From contig NZ_JASAOI010000005.1 in assembly GCF_029953285.1 (NCBI RefSeq), positions 62,001 through 126,000 of the forward strand: DNA of 64,000 bases. Direction: 5' to 3'. This document shows positions 26,009 to 35,770 of the stretch, piece by piece. Every line of letters begins with the position of its first letter. Position 1 is the first letter of the stretch. This DNA is from Yinghuangia seranimata (GTDB lineage Bacteria > Actinomycetota > Actinomycetes > Streptomycetales > Streptomycetaceae). The notes below the pieces were generated by a model. The model was not told the origin of the DNA. It saw only the letters and a program-made list of their open reading frames with translations, and did no database searches. The position numbers and the translations under genes were made by a program.

Positions 26009-26857
26009 GGCCAGGCGCGTCAGCTCGACCGTGACCTTCGGGGGTTCTCCGGGCGCGCCCTGGTAGACGCCCTTGAACGGCGGCACGTCGGCGTAGTCGC
26101 GGCCGCGCCCGACCACGACGTGCCGTACACCGACCTCGGTCAGGTTCGTCGGGTCGAGCGCCGTCCAGTCGCCCGCCCAGTACTCCACCCAGGCGTGGCT
26201 CTGACCGACCACCGTGTCGCCCGGCGCGGCCTCGGGGGAGGGGTGGAAGTAGCCGGAGACGTAGCGCGCGGGCAGGCCGAGCGTGCGCAGCATGGCGACG
26301 GTGAGCTGGGCGATGTCCTGGCACACCCCCGCGCGCTGGTCGAACGCCTGTTGCGCGTCGGTGCCGACGCCGGTCGCGCCCGGCACGTACGCGACGTGCC
26401 GGTGCACCCACGCCGCGACCGCGGCCGCGGCCTCGTGCGGCGGCAGGCCTTCGGCGACCCGCACCGCGTGCGCGCCCGCGTCGGCACTGATCTCGGTCAG
26501 GGGGGTGGGCGCCGTGTACTCGACCTGCGGCCCGGCGCCCGGGCCCCGCGCCGCGTCCCAGTCGGGCGCGTCGCACAGCGGCGGCGCGGCGGACGTCTCC
26601 ACCGTCGCGCGGGCGGTGAAGCGCAGGAGCGTGTGCGGTTCGGCGACGTCCACCGCCACCACCTGTGTGCCCCAGTAGTCGTGGTACGTGTACGTGTGCG
26701 CCGCGCGGTCCACCTCGAGGCGCGACTCCAGCGCGGTCTGCGTGAGCAGCGTCAGCGGCGCCATGCGCACCTCGTTGAACGACGCCCGTGCCGGGCTGCT
26801 GTAGGCGACCTCGGTCACGTGACGGATCCCGAGCCGCCAGCCGGTCGCGGTCGTCAT
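26006..26857 (-). CDS. Transglutaminase-like cysteine peptidase family protein
   Basis: A 283-aa protein: an N-terminal beta-rich domain (LGIRHVTEVAYSSPARASFNEVRM) and a transglutaminase core with catalytic Cys in RAGVCQDIAQL, His in QSHAWVEYW and Asp in ALDPTN. ATG 26857 has GGGAGGG 3 nt upstream and overlaps the alpha-E stop. Third gene of the ATP-grasp / alpha-E / transglutaminase cassette, which comparative genomics has linked to synthesis or processing of amide-linked peptides. The substrate is unknown; it acts in the cytoplasm. Confidence 0.88.
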   Translation of the reverse strand: MTTATGWRLGIRHVTEVAYSSPARASFNEVRMAPLTLLTQTALESRLEVDRAAHTYTYHDYWGTQVVAVDVAEPHTLLRFTARATVETSAAPPLCDAPDWDAARGPGAGPQVEYTAPTPLTEISADAGAHAVRVAEGLPPHEAAAAVAAWVHRHVAYVPGATGVGTDAQQAFDQRAGVCQDIAQLTVAMLRTLGLPARYVSGYFHPSPEAAPGDTVVGQSHAWVEYWAGDWTALDPTNLTEVGVRHVVVGRGRDYADVPPFKGVYQGAPGEPPKVTVELTRLA

Positions 26858-27789
26858 CGTCCCTCCCAGGGCGCCAGGGGCGCGTCGGTGAAGTAGCGGC
26901 GCGCGAGCGCGTCGGTCGCCTGCGAGCACGCCGCACCCAGGTCGGCCAGCAGCACCGGGAGTTCGTGGCCGACGGTGGAGACGTCCGCGTACTCCAGCCG
27001 GGTGCGGAGCCGGCCGATCGGGCGGCGGGCCCGGTCGGCGACCCCGGTGCGCTCCGCCGCGACCGGAGCGAGCGCGACCAGGCACTCCTCGGCGGTGCTC
27101 AGCGCGTGCAGCACCGAGCGCGGGAACAGCCGGTCGAGGACCAGGAACTCGACGGCGCGCTCGGTGCCGGCCGCGCCGCCGTAGGTGCGCAGGAAGGACT
27201 CCTCGGCGCCGGCGGCCCGCAGCAGCGTCGTGCGGTCCGGCAGCGGTCCCGTACCGGAGACCAGCACCGACAGCAGTCGCGCCGTCATGTCCGCGCGCTC
27301 CAACGACCGGCCGAGCACCAGGAAGCGCCAGCCCTCGTCGCGGGACAGTGTGGCGTCGGCCAGTCCGCAGAACAGCGCCGCACGCTCGCGTACCCGGGCC
27401 AGGAAGTCCCCCGGGCCCAGGAGTTCCGGGCTCGCGTCGCTCCCCAGCAGGTCGTGCCGGGTCGCGTTGAGGCACTCCCACAGCTCGCTCGACACCACCT
27501 CGCGCACGCCGCGGGCGTTCTCCCGGGCCAGCAGCAGCGCCCCCGCGATCGAACTGGGCGAGTCCGCGTCCAGTGCCACGCGGCGCACGGTCGCGTCGAC
27601 GGTCGGCGCGTCCGACGCGTACGGCTCCAGTCCCAGCACACCGAGCAGCGACCGGCACGCGGCGACCTCGTCCGTCCAGGGGTCCTCCACCATGCGGTGC
27701 AGGAACGCGTCGAGCAAGCGCGCCGTGTCGTCCGCGCGTTCGACGTAGCGGCCCATCCAGAACAGCGCCTCGGCGACCCGGCTCAGCAC
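26854..27789 (-). CDS. Alpha-E domain protein
   Basis: An all-helical protein of 311 aa with the family's opening VLSRVAEALFWMGRYVERADDTARLLD and the repeated SLERADMTARLLSVL element. GTG 27789 is chosen: GAGGAGG lies 8 nt upstream and the start coincides with the family start, although the frame is open for another 26 codons. Alpha-E proteins occur almost only beside circularly permuted ATP-grasp and transglutaminase genes, as here, and probably form part of the same peptide-ligating complex. Confidence 0.88.
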   Translation of the reverse strand: MLSRVAEALFWMGRYVERADDTARLLDAFLHRMVEDPWTDEVAACRSLLGVLGLEPYASDAPTVDATVRRVALDADSPSSIAGALLLARENARGVREVVSSELWECLNATRHDLLGSDASPELLGPGDFLARVRERAALFCGLADATLSRDEGWRFLVLGRSLERADMTARLLSVLVSGTGPLPDRTTLLRAAGAEESFLRTYGGAAGTERAVEFLVLDRLFPRSVLHALSTAEECLVALAPVAAERTGVADRARRPIGRLRTRLEYADVSTVGHELPVLLADLGAACSQATDALARRYFTDAPLAPWEGR

Positions 27790-27941
27790 GCTGGACACCT
27801 CCTCGACGCCCGTCCCCGGCGGCGCGGTTCGGCTCGGCACGGCCTCCAGTGCGGCTCTCGGCGGCATCGGCGATCCCCCTCTTCTCGCTTTCCGACGAAT
27901 CGGACGCCGGCCGCGCCGGGTGGTCGGCGCGGCCGGCCCGG

Positions 27942-29492
27942 CTACTGCTGGGCCGCGTCGGCCCCGGCGTCGGCGCCGAACGGCGACGGCTGGTGGTCGC
28001 GCACGGCGCGGGCGGCCGGCACCAGCGCCGTCGGACGCGGCGCCGGCACCGCCGGGCCGTCCTCGTCCGACAGCACCCAGGTGTCCTTCGAGCCGCCGCC
28101 CTGGCTGGAGTTCACCACGAGCTGCCCCTCGGGCAGCGCGACGCGGGTCAGTCCGCCGGGCAGCAGCCAGATGTCGGTGCCGTCGTTCACCGCGAACGGC
28201 CGCAGGTCGAGGTGCCGCGGTTCCAGACGGTCGCCGATCAGCGTCGGCGCGGTCGAGAGCGCGACCGGACGCTGCGCGATCCAGCCGCGCGGGTCGGCGG
28301 CGACCGCGGCGCGCAGCGTCGCGAGGGTCGCGTCGTCGGCGTGCGGCCCGATCACGATGCCCTTGCCGCCCGACCCGTCGACCGGCTTGAGGACGAGCTC
28401 GTTGGCGTGCTCCAGTACCCATGCCACGCGCTCCGGCCCGTCGAGCCGGTACGTCTCGACGTTGTGCAGCACCGGCTCTTCGGCCAGGTAGTACCGGATC
28501 AGCTCCGGGACGTACGTATAGAGCAGCTTGTCGTCCGCGACCCCGTTGCCGACCGCGTTCGCCAGGGTGACGTTCCCGGCGCGCGCCGCGTTGAGCAGGC
28601 CCGGTGTGCCCAGCAGCGAGTCGCCGCGGAAGTGCAGGGGGTCGAGGAAGTCGTCGTCGACGCGCCGGTAGATCACGTGCACCGGCCGGCGGCCGCGGGT
28701 GGTGCGCATGTAGACGCGGTTGCCGCGGCACTCCAGGTCGCGGCCCTCGACCAGTGGGATGCCCATGAGCCGGGCCAGCAGCGTGTGTTCGAAGTAGGCG
28801 GCGTTGTAACGCCCCGGTGTCAGCACCACGGCGGTCGGGTCGGTGACGCCCTCGGGCGCGGTCGCGCGCAGCGCCGCCAACAGCCTTTCGGGGTAGGCGT
28901 CGACGGCGCGGACGCGCTGCTCGGCGAAGATCCCCGGGAACAGCCGGGTCCCGGCCCGACGGTTCTCGATGACATAGCTGACGCCGGACGGGATCCGGAC
29001 GTTGTCCTCCAGTACCCGGAACCGGCCCTCTTCGTCCCGGACCAGGTCGATGCCGCCGACGTGCACGCGTACCCCGCCGGGCGGTTCGATGCCGGCGGCC
29101 GCCCGGTGGAAGTGCGGTGACGTCAGCACCAGCGCGCGCGGTACGACGCCGTCGTCCAGCACCCGGCCGCGCCCGTACACGTCCGCCAGGAACGCTTCGA
29201 GCGCGCGGATCCGCTGCGCGACGCCGCGGGTGATCTCGTCCCACTCCCGCGCGGCGAGCACGCGCGGGATCTGGTCCAGGGGGAACGGCTGCTCGCCGCC
29301 GGCGAAGGCGAACGTCACACCCCGGTCGGTGAACAGCCGCGCCACCTGGTCGGCGCGATGCCGCAGATCGGTCGCGCCGAGCCGCTGCAGGGCCGCGAAC
29401 ACCGCCGAGTACGGCGCCCGCGGGACACCGGGCGCCGAGAACATCTCGTCCCACGCCTGGGCCGGCCGATACGTATCGAAGATGTCCGCCAT
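27942..29492 (-). CDS. Circularly permuted ATP-grasp protein
   Basis: A 516-aa member of the circularly permuted ATP-grasp family. It shows RVLEDNVRIPSGVSYVIENR, TPGRYNAAYFEH, VIYRRVDDDFLDP, NAVGNGVADDK, the lysine segment LVLKPVDGSGGKG and a final VNSSQGGGSKDTW motif. Predicted to form peptide amide bonds between an acid and an amine using ATP. It is first in its operon, 152 bp ahead of the alpha-E start and divergent from the GlnX-like gene. The last 40 residues are Ala/Pro-rich. The product of the cassette is unknown. Confidence 0.9.
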   Translation of the reverse strand: MADIFDTYRPAQAWDEMFSAPGVPRAPYSAVFAALQRLGATDLRHRADQVARLFTDRGVTFAFAGGEQPFPLDQIPRVLAAREWDEITRGVAQRIRALEAFLADVYGRGRVLDDGVVPRALVLTSPHFHRAAAGIEPPGGVRVHVGGIDLVRDEEGRFRVLEDNVRIPSGVSYVIENRRAGTRLFPGIFAEQRVRAVDAYPERLLAALRATAPEGVTDPTAVVLTPGRYNAAYFEHTLLARLMGIPLVEGRDLECRGNRVYMRTTRGRRPVHVIYRRVDDDFLDPLHFRGDSLLGTPGLLNAARAGNVTLANAVGNGVADDKLLYTYVPELIRYYLAEEPVLHNVETYRLDGPERVAWVLEHANELVLKPVDGSGGKGIVIGPHADDATLATLRAAVAADPRGWIAQRPVALSTAPTLIGDRLEPRHLDLRPFAVNDGTDIWLLPGGLTRVALPEGQLVVNSSQGGGSKDTWVLSDEDGPAVPAPRPTALVPAARAVRDHQPSPFGADAGADAAQQ

Positions 29493-29780
29493 GCCCGGAG
29501 GGTAGGGAAGCGGTGTTTCCCGAGCGTTTCAGGCTGGTTGGCCGCAGATCACGGCCTCGCCGAGGGCCTGGCCGCCGTGGCGGTGGGATTGCGTTCCGGT
29601 TGCGGAGCCCGGTGGCGTGCGGCGGCCGGATGACAGAGGTGTCAGGCGCCCGCCGCGGGGCCCCTCCCCCAGGGCGCGACTGACCTGCTTGTTCAGCTTT
29701 GAGGGAAGACCATCGGGGATCCGTCCGCGGTGCGCGATAACTTCGGGGGAGGGGGTACGACGTTTCCCGGGGGAGGGTGC

Positions 29781-31115
29781 GTGGGGGCACTGGTGGCGGT
29801 AGCGCCTCGGGCCGACGCGCCGGCGCGGCGGGTGGTGCGGCAGGTGGTCCGCGCGGTGCGGACCACACCGGGGCGGTTGGCCGCCACCGGGGCCGCGCTG
29901 GTCGTGCTGGCGTTACTGGCTGGGGCGTTCGCGTTCGCGGCGGTGCGCGAGCGGGAGGACGCGGCGAAACGGATCGCGACCCGGTCGGAGCCGCTGGTCG
30001 TGCGCACACAGGAGATCTACCGGGCGCTGGCGGACGCCGACGCGACGGCGGCCGCGTCGCTGCTGAGCAGCGGCGTCGAGAAGCCCGAACTGCGGGACCG
30101 CTACGAGGCGTCGATGAAGTCGGCCGAGAGCACGCTGGTCGACGCCGCCGCGGCGGGGGAGACCGGCCCGGTCGCCGGCCTGCTGCGGGAGCTGGCGGTG
30201 CAGGTGCCGCTGTACCGCGACGACGTGGCGCACGCGAAGGCCGAGCGGCGCCAGGGGCATCCGCTGGGCGCGGCCTATCTGCGCACGGCGTCCCGGCAGA
30301 TGGAGGAGCAGATCCTGCCCGCGGCCGACCAGTTGCACAAGCTTGCCGAACAGCGGCTACGTGCCGACCACAGCAAGGCCACCGCCGTGCCGCAGATCTC
30401 GGTGGCCGTGGGCCTGTTCGCGTTGGGCGCGCTGGTCGTCGCGCAGGTGCTGCTGACCCGGCGTACCAAGCGCGTGCTGAACCCCGCGCTGCTGGTCGCG
30501 TCGGTGGCGGTGCTGGCGTCGACCGTGTGGCTGGTCTACGGGCTGTCGTCCGCGAGGGACGACCTCGCGCGCAGCCGCGACGACGGCTGGCAGCCGGTCG
30601 CGGCGATGTCCGCGGCGCGGTTCTCGGTGCTCCAGGCGCGCGCCGACGAGAGCCAGATCCTCATCCAGCACGGCGCCGACAACGGCGCGTACGACAAGCA
30701 GTTCGAGGGCCAGCTCAACGCCCTCACCGCGAAGACCCCCGACGGCCTGCTGTCCGTCGCTGCGGCGCGGTCGTCCGCCGACAGCGTGACCGGCCCGAAG
30801 GTCGCCGCCGCGGTCGCCGCGGTCGAGCAGTGGCGGGCGGCGCACAGCAAGGTGATGGAGGACTACGACAAGACCTCGTACACGAGCGCGGTCGACCAGG
30901 TCGTGAAGGACGACGGCCCGTCGCTGCTCGCCTTCAAGCAGGCCGAGCAGGCGCTCGCCGACGCCACCGCCAAGGACCAGGGCGACTTCGAACGGGCCGT
31001 GCACGGCGGCCGCGACGCGCTGTCCGGGCTCGGTGTCGGAGTCGTCGTGCTCGCCCTGGTGGCCGCGGCCGGTGTGGTCGACGGCGTGCGGCGCAGGCTC
31101 AAGGAGTACCGGTGA
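29781..31115 (+). CDS. GlnX-like integral membrane sensor protein
   Basis: A membrane protein of about 444 aa with four hydrophobic helices: one near residues 35-57, two adjacent ones in the middle (ISVAVGLFALGALVVAQVLL; a second around LLVASVAVLASTVWLV) and one at the C-terminus, with two large helical extracytoplasmic loops. Size, layout and position directly before a GlnH-like lipoprotein and a PknG kinase match mycobacterial GlnX, the membrane partner that relays Asp/Glu sensing to PknG. GTG 29781, preceded by GGGGGAGGG, is preferred over GTG 29730. It overlaps the next gene (GTGA). Confidence 0.75.
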   Translation: MGALVAVAPRADAPARRVVRQVVRAVRTTPGRLAATGAALVVLALLAGAFAFAAVREREDAAKRIATRSEPLVVRTQEIYRALADADATAAASLLSSGVEKPELRDRYEASMKSAESTLVDAAAAGETGPVAGLLRELAVQVPLYRDDVAHAKAERRQGHPLGAAYLRTASRQMEEQILPAADQLHKLAEQRLRADHSKATAVPQISVAVGLFALGALVVAQVLLTRRTKRVLNPALLVASVAVLASTVWLVYGLSSARDDLARSRDDGWQPVAAMSAARFSVLQARADESQILIQHGADNGAYDKQFEGQLNALTAKTPDGLLSVAAARSSADSVTGPKVAAAVAAVEQWRAAHSKVMEDYDKTSYTSAVDQVVKDDGPSLLAFKQAEQALADATAKDQGDFERAVHGGRDALSGLGVGVVVLALVAAAGVVDGVRRRLKEYR

Positions 31116-32149
31116 AGCGCGGGGCGCGGGCGTGCGCGGCCGCCGCCGCGGCCGGGGTGCTGCTGGTCGGCGTGGTCGGCTGCGGGACGGGCCGGGGCAC
31201 CGCGGGCGTTGCGGGGCCGGGCGTGCCGCCGCCGCAGGCGCTTCCGCAGGCGTCCGGTACGCCCGCGGAGTGTCACGACGCGAAGGCCAGCCTCAGGCCG
31301 CCCGCGTCGGTACCGGCCCCGGGCACCTGGGCGGCGGACAGTTTCATGGCCCGGATCGCGAAGAACGGGACCCTGAGAGTCGGCGTCGACCAGAGCACCT
31401 TCCCGTTCGGGTACCTCGACCCCGCCGACGGCCAGATGCACGGCTTCGACGACGACCTCCTGCGGCTCGTCGCCAAGGCGATCTTCCCGGACGCCGACAC
31501 CAATCCGAGCCGGATCACGTTCACGGTGCTGCAGAACGACGACCGGGTGGACGCGGTCGACGAAGACCGAGTGGACATCGTCGCGATGACGATGACGGTG
31601 AACTGCGACCGCCGGACGAAGAACACGATCCCCAAAGGGAATCCACCGGCGGAGTTCTCCGCCGTCTACTTCAACACCGGACAGCGGGTGCTCGTCCAGA
31701 AGAACACCGTGCCGTTCCCCGAGCGGGGCCTGGCCGGCATGGCGGGCCTGCGGGTGTGCAGCGTGCGCGGCTCGACGTCCCTGGACCGGCTGAACGACCC
31801 CGCGATCGCGCCCGGGGTCGTCCCGGTCATCGGCGAGACGTGGGCGGACTGCCTGGTCAGACTGCAGAAGGGCCAGGTCGAGGGCGTCACCACCGACGCG
31901 ACGATCCTCGCCGGACTCAACCGCCAGGACCCGCTGTTCACCGAGGTGGTCGGTCCCACGATCGGCGAAGAGCCGTACGCGATGGCGATCCGCGCGACCC
32001 ATCCGGAGTTCGTCCGGTTCGTCAACGCCGTCTTGGTCAAGGCCTTCGCCGACGAGACGTGGAAGCAGCTTTACGACAAGCACATCGCCGACTCGCTCGG
32101 CACCGCCCACCCCGATCCGCCGAACCTCGACTGGCAGCCAGAGAAATGA
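31112..32149 (+). CDS. GlnH-like solute-binding lipoprotein
   Basis: A 345-aa extracytoplasmic family-3 solute-binding protein. The signal peptide ends in a lipobox (LVGVVGC), followed by an 80-residue linker and the binding domain: GTLRVGVDQSTFPFGYLD, GFDDDLLRLVAKAI, DIVAMTMTVNCDR, LRVCSVRGSTS and VEGVTTDATILAG. No ABC permease or ATPase accompanies it, which fits a sensory rather than transport role. In mycobacteria the equivalent GlnH binds Asp/Glu and signals through GlnX to PknG. The GTG start overlaps the upstream stop; the next ATG overlaps its own stop. Confidence 0.85.
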   Translation: MKRGARACAAAAAAGVLLVGVVGCGTGRGTAGVAGPGVPPPQALPQASGTPAECHDAKASLRPPASVPAPGTWAADSFMARIAKNGTLRVGVDQSTFPFGYLDPADGQMHGFDDDLLRLVAKAIFPDADTNPSRITFTVLQNDDRVDAVDEDRVDIVAMTMTVNCDRRTKNTIPKGNPPAEFSAVYFNTGQRVLVQKNTVPFPERGLAGMAGLRVCSVRGSTSLDRLNDPAIAPGVVPVIGETWADCLVRLQKGQVEGVTTDATILAGLNRQDPLFTEVVGPTIGEEPYAMAIRATHPEFVRFVNAVLVKAFADETWKQLYDKHIADSLGTAHPDPPNLDWQPEK

Positions 32150-33483
32150 CCGCCCCCGGAACCGCCTGGACCCGCGACGACGCGGACCGCGAGCTCGCCC
32201 GGCTCGAAGGCGAACGCGACGCCATCTCCGCCGGGTTGATGGCCCTGGACGACCACCCCGGCCGCCGGCTGCTGGACGGTGCCGCGCTCGCGGGCCGCAC
32301 CAAGGAGCGCTGGGAGGCGTGCCGCGCCGACATCACGCGCCTGTGGGAGCTGTACGCGGCCTACGGCGCGGTCCTGGACGAGGCGCGCGCGCTGCGCAAC
32401 CGCCGCGCCCGGCCCTCGCGCACCGAACTGGACGACATCGCGGCACTGTTGACCGGAACCTCGGTGGCGATGCCCGGAGCGGACGTGCCGCTGGCGCAGC
32501 GCGGCCTGCTCGACCCGGTCGCGTCCGCGCGCCGTGTCTCGCTGGACGTGCTGGTCGCCGAGATGAACACGGTGTGGCGGCGCGCGGCCGAAATGGTCTC
32601 AGCCGTGGACGACGTGTGGTCGGTGCTGCTGCCGCGCCTGGACCGCGTCGAGGCGGCCGCCACCGAGACCGCCGCGCTCGTCGACCGGCTGGGCGGCGCG
32701 CAGGCGCTCGCGGTCGAGGCGCGCGTCGTCGCGGAGACACGCACCCGGCTCGCCGACGCGCGCGGCCAAGTGGCCTCCGACCCACTGCACTTCGCGGCGG
32801 CCACGACCAGTGCGCGGATCGGCACCGTCGATCTGGACGTGCTGGAACGCGATCTGAAAGGCGTTCAGGACGGTCTGCGCCAACTGCGGCTGCTGCAGGA
32901 ACGCTACGAGGAGCGCGCCCGCCGCGTCACCGGCCTCCTGGAGGTGCTCGCCGCCGACGAGGCCGACGGGCGCCGCCGACGCGCGCACGTGGCCGGCCGC
33001 ATCGCGCGGGCCGTACCGGAGATCCCGTCGTTGGCCGCGCCGTTGACCGCCCGTAACGCGCAGGTCGCCGAGCTGCGGAAGCGTGACGCGTGGCCGCAGC
33101 TGTCCGCGCAGCTGAGCGCGTTGGAGCGGGACACGGCGGCCGCGGCGGAACGGGTCCGCGCGGTGCGCGGCGAGCTCGACGCGTTGCTGGCGCGGCGCGA
33201 CGAGTTGCGCGGACTGCTCCAGGCGTACCGTGCCATGGCGGGCGGGCGCGGCCGCAGCGAGGACGAGGCGTTGGAGGCGCTGCACCATCGCGCGTACGAC
33301 GTCTTGTGGCGGGCACCGTGTGACCTGGACGACGCGGCGCGGCTCGTCGGCGACTACCAGGCGGCGGTGACCACGCCGAGACCGGGGCACCATCGGGCGG
33401 TTGGCGCCGTTCACCCGGGCATACACCACGAAGACGGGGCCGTGCGGCCGAGGGGGGAAGGCACCGATCATGACGACCTGTAA
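32146..33483 (+). CDS. Coiled-coil protein of the PknG locus, function unknown
   Basis: A 445-aa, Arg/Glu/Ala-rich, almost wholly helical protein with several heptad stretches (for example around residues 160-250 and 310-375) and no signal peptide or membrane helix. The C-terminal 45 residues are His/Gly-rich and unstructured. ATG 32146 overlaps the GlnH-like stop; the end overlaps the kinase gene by 14 bp. I recognise no named family. Its fixed place between sensor and kinase suggests a scaffold or kinase substrate. Confidence 0.7.
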   Translation: MTAPGTAWTRDDADRELARLEGERDAISAGLMALDDHPGRRLLDGAALAGRTKERWEACRADITRLWELYAAYGAVLDEARALRNRRARPSRTELDDIAALLTGTSVAMPGADVPLAQRGLLDPVASARRVSLDVLVAEMNTVWRRAAEMVSAVDDVWSVLLPRLDRVEAAATETAALVDRLGGAQALAVEARVVAETRTRLADARGQVASDPLHFAAATTSARIGTVDLDVLERDLKGVQDGLRQLRLLQERYEERARRVTGLLEVLAADEADGRRRRAHVAGRIARAVPEIPSLAAPLTARNAQVAELRKRDAWPQLSAQLSALERDTAAAAERVRAVRGELDALLARRDELRGLLQAYRAMAGGRGRSEDEALEALHHRAYDVLWRAPCDLDDAARLVGDYQAAVTTPRPGHHRAVGAVHPGIHHEDGAVRPRGEGTDHDDL

Positions 33484-35770
33484 CCGGCCCGACTGCGGCG
33501 GAACGCTGGAGGACGGCTTCTGCCTCACGTGCGGCAAGGCGCCGCTGAAGGCCCCGGCGGCGGGCGGTTCACCCGCCAAGCCCGATCCCGGGATCCCGTT
33601 CGCGACCAACCCGCCCGGTGGCGGCGGGGTTTCGGCGACGCACGGCGCGACCGGCACCCGCTCGGGCGTCACGTCGTCCGGGCGCACCGGCACCGGGCGC
33701 ACGTCCGGGCGCACCTCGCGCCGCACCGGCGTGGGCAGCACAGGCCGCCGCCTGGGCGCGGGCATCGTGGCGATCCCGCCGGTCCCGGTGCGCGACCCGG
33801 CGACGATACTGATGAAGAACCCGGTGCTGCCGGAGGAGAAGCGCGAGTGCCGTACCTGCGGCCGCCCCGTGGGGCGCGGCCGCGACGGCAAGCCCGGTAT
33901 CGCCAACGGCTTCTGCCCGTACGACCGCACGCCGTACTCGTTCGCGCCCAAGCTGGAGCCGGGCGACATGGTCGGCCAGTACCGCGTCGTCGGCTGCCTC
34001 GCGCGCGGCGGCTTCGGCTGGGTGTACCTGGCGGTCGACACCGTGCTGCACGACAAGTGGGTCGTGCTCAAGGGCCTGTTGGGCAGCGGCGACGCCGACG
34101 CGCGGGCGGCGGCGGTCGCCGAGCAGCGGATACTCGCGCACACGCAGCACGCCAACATCGTGACGATCCACAACGTCGTCAGCCACCAGGACCGCTACAC
34201 CGGCGACGCCGAGACGTACATCGTCATGGAGTACGTCGGCGGCATGTCGCTGAAGGACCTGGTCACCAAGCGCCGCACCGACGAGGGCGACCCGCGCGCC
34301 GTGCTGCCGGTCGAGCAGGTGCTGGCCTACGCGATCGAGATCCTGCCCGCGTTCGGCCACCTGCACAGCCGCGGCCTGGTCTACTGCGACTTCAAGCCCG
34401 ACAACGTCATCCAGACCGACGACCAGCTCAAGCTCATCGACATGGGCGCGGTCCGGCACGTCGACGACGAAGAGGGCGCCATCTACGGCACCATCGGCTA
34501 CCAGGCGCCCGAGATCGAACGCGACGGCCCCACACCGGAGTCCGACCTGTACACGGTCGGGCGCACGATGGCGGTGCTGAGCTTCCCGTTCGCGAACTTC
34601 ACCCGGGAGTGGAAGCACAGCCTGCCGCCGGCGAGTTCGGTGGCGCTGTTCCAGGAGCTCGAGTCGTACCACCGGCTGCTGCTGCGCGCCACGCACGACG
34701 ACGCGGAGCAGCGGTTCGGGTCGGCGTCCGACATGGTCGAGCAGTGCCTGGGCGTGCTGCGCGAGGTCGTCGCGGCGCGCACCGGCGAGCCGAAGCCGGC
34801 GCTGTCCGGCCTGTTCGGACCCGAGACGCGCGTCGCGCACCCGGACGTCGCCCCGTGGGACGCCGCCGACGCGCCGTCGCCCGCGGCCGCCGCGGCCGGC
34901 CTCCCCGTGCCGCGCGTCGACCCCGAGGACCCGGCGGCCGGGCTGCTCGCCACGCTGCCGACCAACGACCCCGACGAACTCGTCGCGGCACTCGGGTCGG
35001 CGGGCGTCGACTCGGTCGAGGCGACGCTGCGGCTGGCGTACGTGTGCATCGAGCGCGGCCAGATCGTGCGCGCCGAGGCGTTCCTCGACGACGTCGACCC
35101 CGACGACTGGCGGCTGGCCTGGTACCGGGGCCTGGCGGCGCTCGCGGAAGGCCGCGCCGACAGCGCGCTCGCCGCGTTCGACGCCGTCCGCTCGCAGCTG
35201 CCGGGCGAGCGCGCGCCCCGCCTCGCGCTCGGCGTCGCGCTCGAGCTCACCGGCCGCCCGGCCGAGGCGGCGCGCGAGTACGACGGCGTGTGGCGCACCG
35301 ACCGCTCGTACGTCAGCGCCGCGTTCGGCCTCGCCCGCTGCCGGCTCGCCGGCGGCGACCGGGCCGGGGCCGTCGCGACCCTGGAGTCGGTGCCGGACAC
35401 CTCCAGCAACTACGTAGCCGCACAGATCGCCGCGCTGCGCACCCGCGTGTGCGACCGCGACCCGGCGGACGCGCTCGAAGAGGACCTGCTGGAGGCCTCG
35501 GCGCACCTGGAGAGACTGCCGGTCGAGGGCGAGGCGTACGACCGGCTCGCGGCCGAACTCCTGGGCGCGGCCCTGGAATGGGTGCGGAAGGGCGCCGCCG
35601 GGTCGACCCGTCCCGACGGCAAGGTGCTCGACAGCGCGCTGCAGGAACGGCCGCTGCGCTTCGCGCTGGAGCGGACCTACCGCTCGCTCGCACGGCACGT
35701 CGGCGGTACGGAGGAACGCGTGGCACTGGTGGACAAGGCCAACGAGGTGCGCCCCCGGACGTGGGTGTGA
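33470..35770 (+). CDS. PknG-like serine/threonine protein kinase
   Basis: A 766-aa kinase with PknG architecture. An N-terminal zinc ribbon (C4, C9, C18, C21) and a Gly/Thr-rich segment precede a rubredoxin-like motif (C127, C130, C149, with D152 where the fourth Cys is expected). The kinase core follows: glycine loop ARGGFGWVY, Lys201, catalytic CDFKPDN (D307), DMG in place of DFG (D324). About 280 TPR-like residues close it. PknG in mycobacteria controls glutamate metabolism by phosphorylating GarA; no GarA-like gene is here, but an FHA protein ends the operon. ATG 33470 lies inside the previous gene. Confidence 0.9.
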   Translation: MTTCNRPDCGGTLEDGFCLTCGKAPLKAPAAGGSPAKPDPGIPFATNPPGGGGVSATHGATGTRSGVTSSGRTGTGRTSGRTSRRTGVGSTGRRLGAGIVAIPPVPVRDPATILMKNPVLPEEKRECRTCGRPVGRGRDGKPGIANGFCPYDRTPYSFAPKLEPGDMVGQYRVVGCLARGGFGWVYLAVDTVLHDKWVVLKGLLGSGDADARAAAVAEQRILAHTQHANIVTIHNVVSHQDRYTGDAETYIVMEYVGGMSLKDLVTKRRTDEGDPRAVLPVEQVLAYAIEILPAFGHLHSRGLVYCDFKPDNVIQTDDQLKLIDMGAVRHVDDEEGAIYGTIGYQAPEIERDGPTPESDLYTVGRTMAVLSFPFANFTREWKHSLPPASSVALFQELESYHRLLLRATHDDAEQRFGSASDMVEQCLGVLREVVAARTGEPKPALSGLFGPETRVAHPDVAPWDAADAPSPAAAAAGLPVPRVDPEDPAAGLLATLPTNDPDELVAALGSAGVDSVEATLRLAYVCIERGQIVRAEAFLDDVDPDDWRLAWYRGLAALAEGRADSALAAFDAVRSQLPGERAPRLALGVALELTGRPAEAAREYDGVWRTDRSYVSAAFGLARCRLAGGDRAGAVATLESVPDTSSNYVAAQIAALRTRVCDRDPADALEEDLLEASAHLERLPVEGEAYDRLAAELLGAALEWVRKGAAGSTRPDGKVLDSALQERPLRFALERTYRSLARHVGGTEERVALVDKANEVRPRTWV

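Noticed and set aside
33529-35766. Long + strand frame continuing upstream from the PP2C gene through the kinase gene
   Set aside because: It is an out-of-frame shadow of the PknG-like gene; the real start is the GTGA overlap at 35767.
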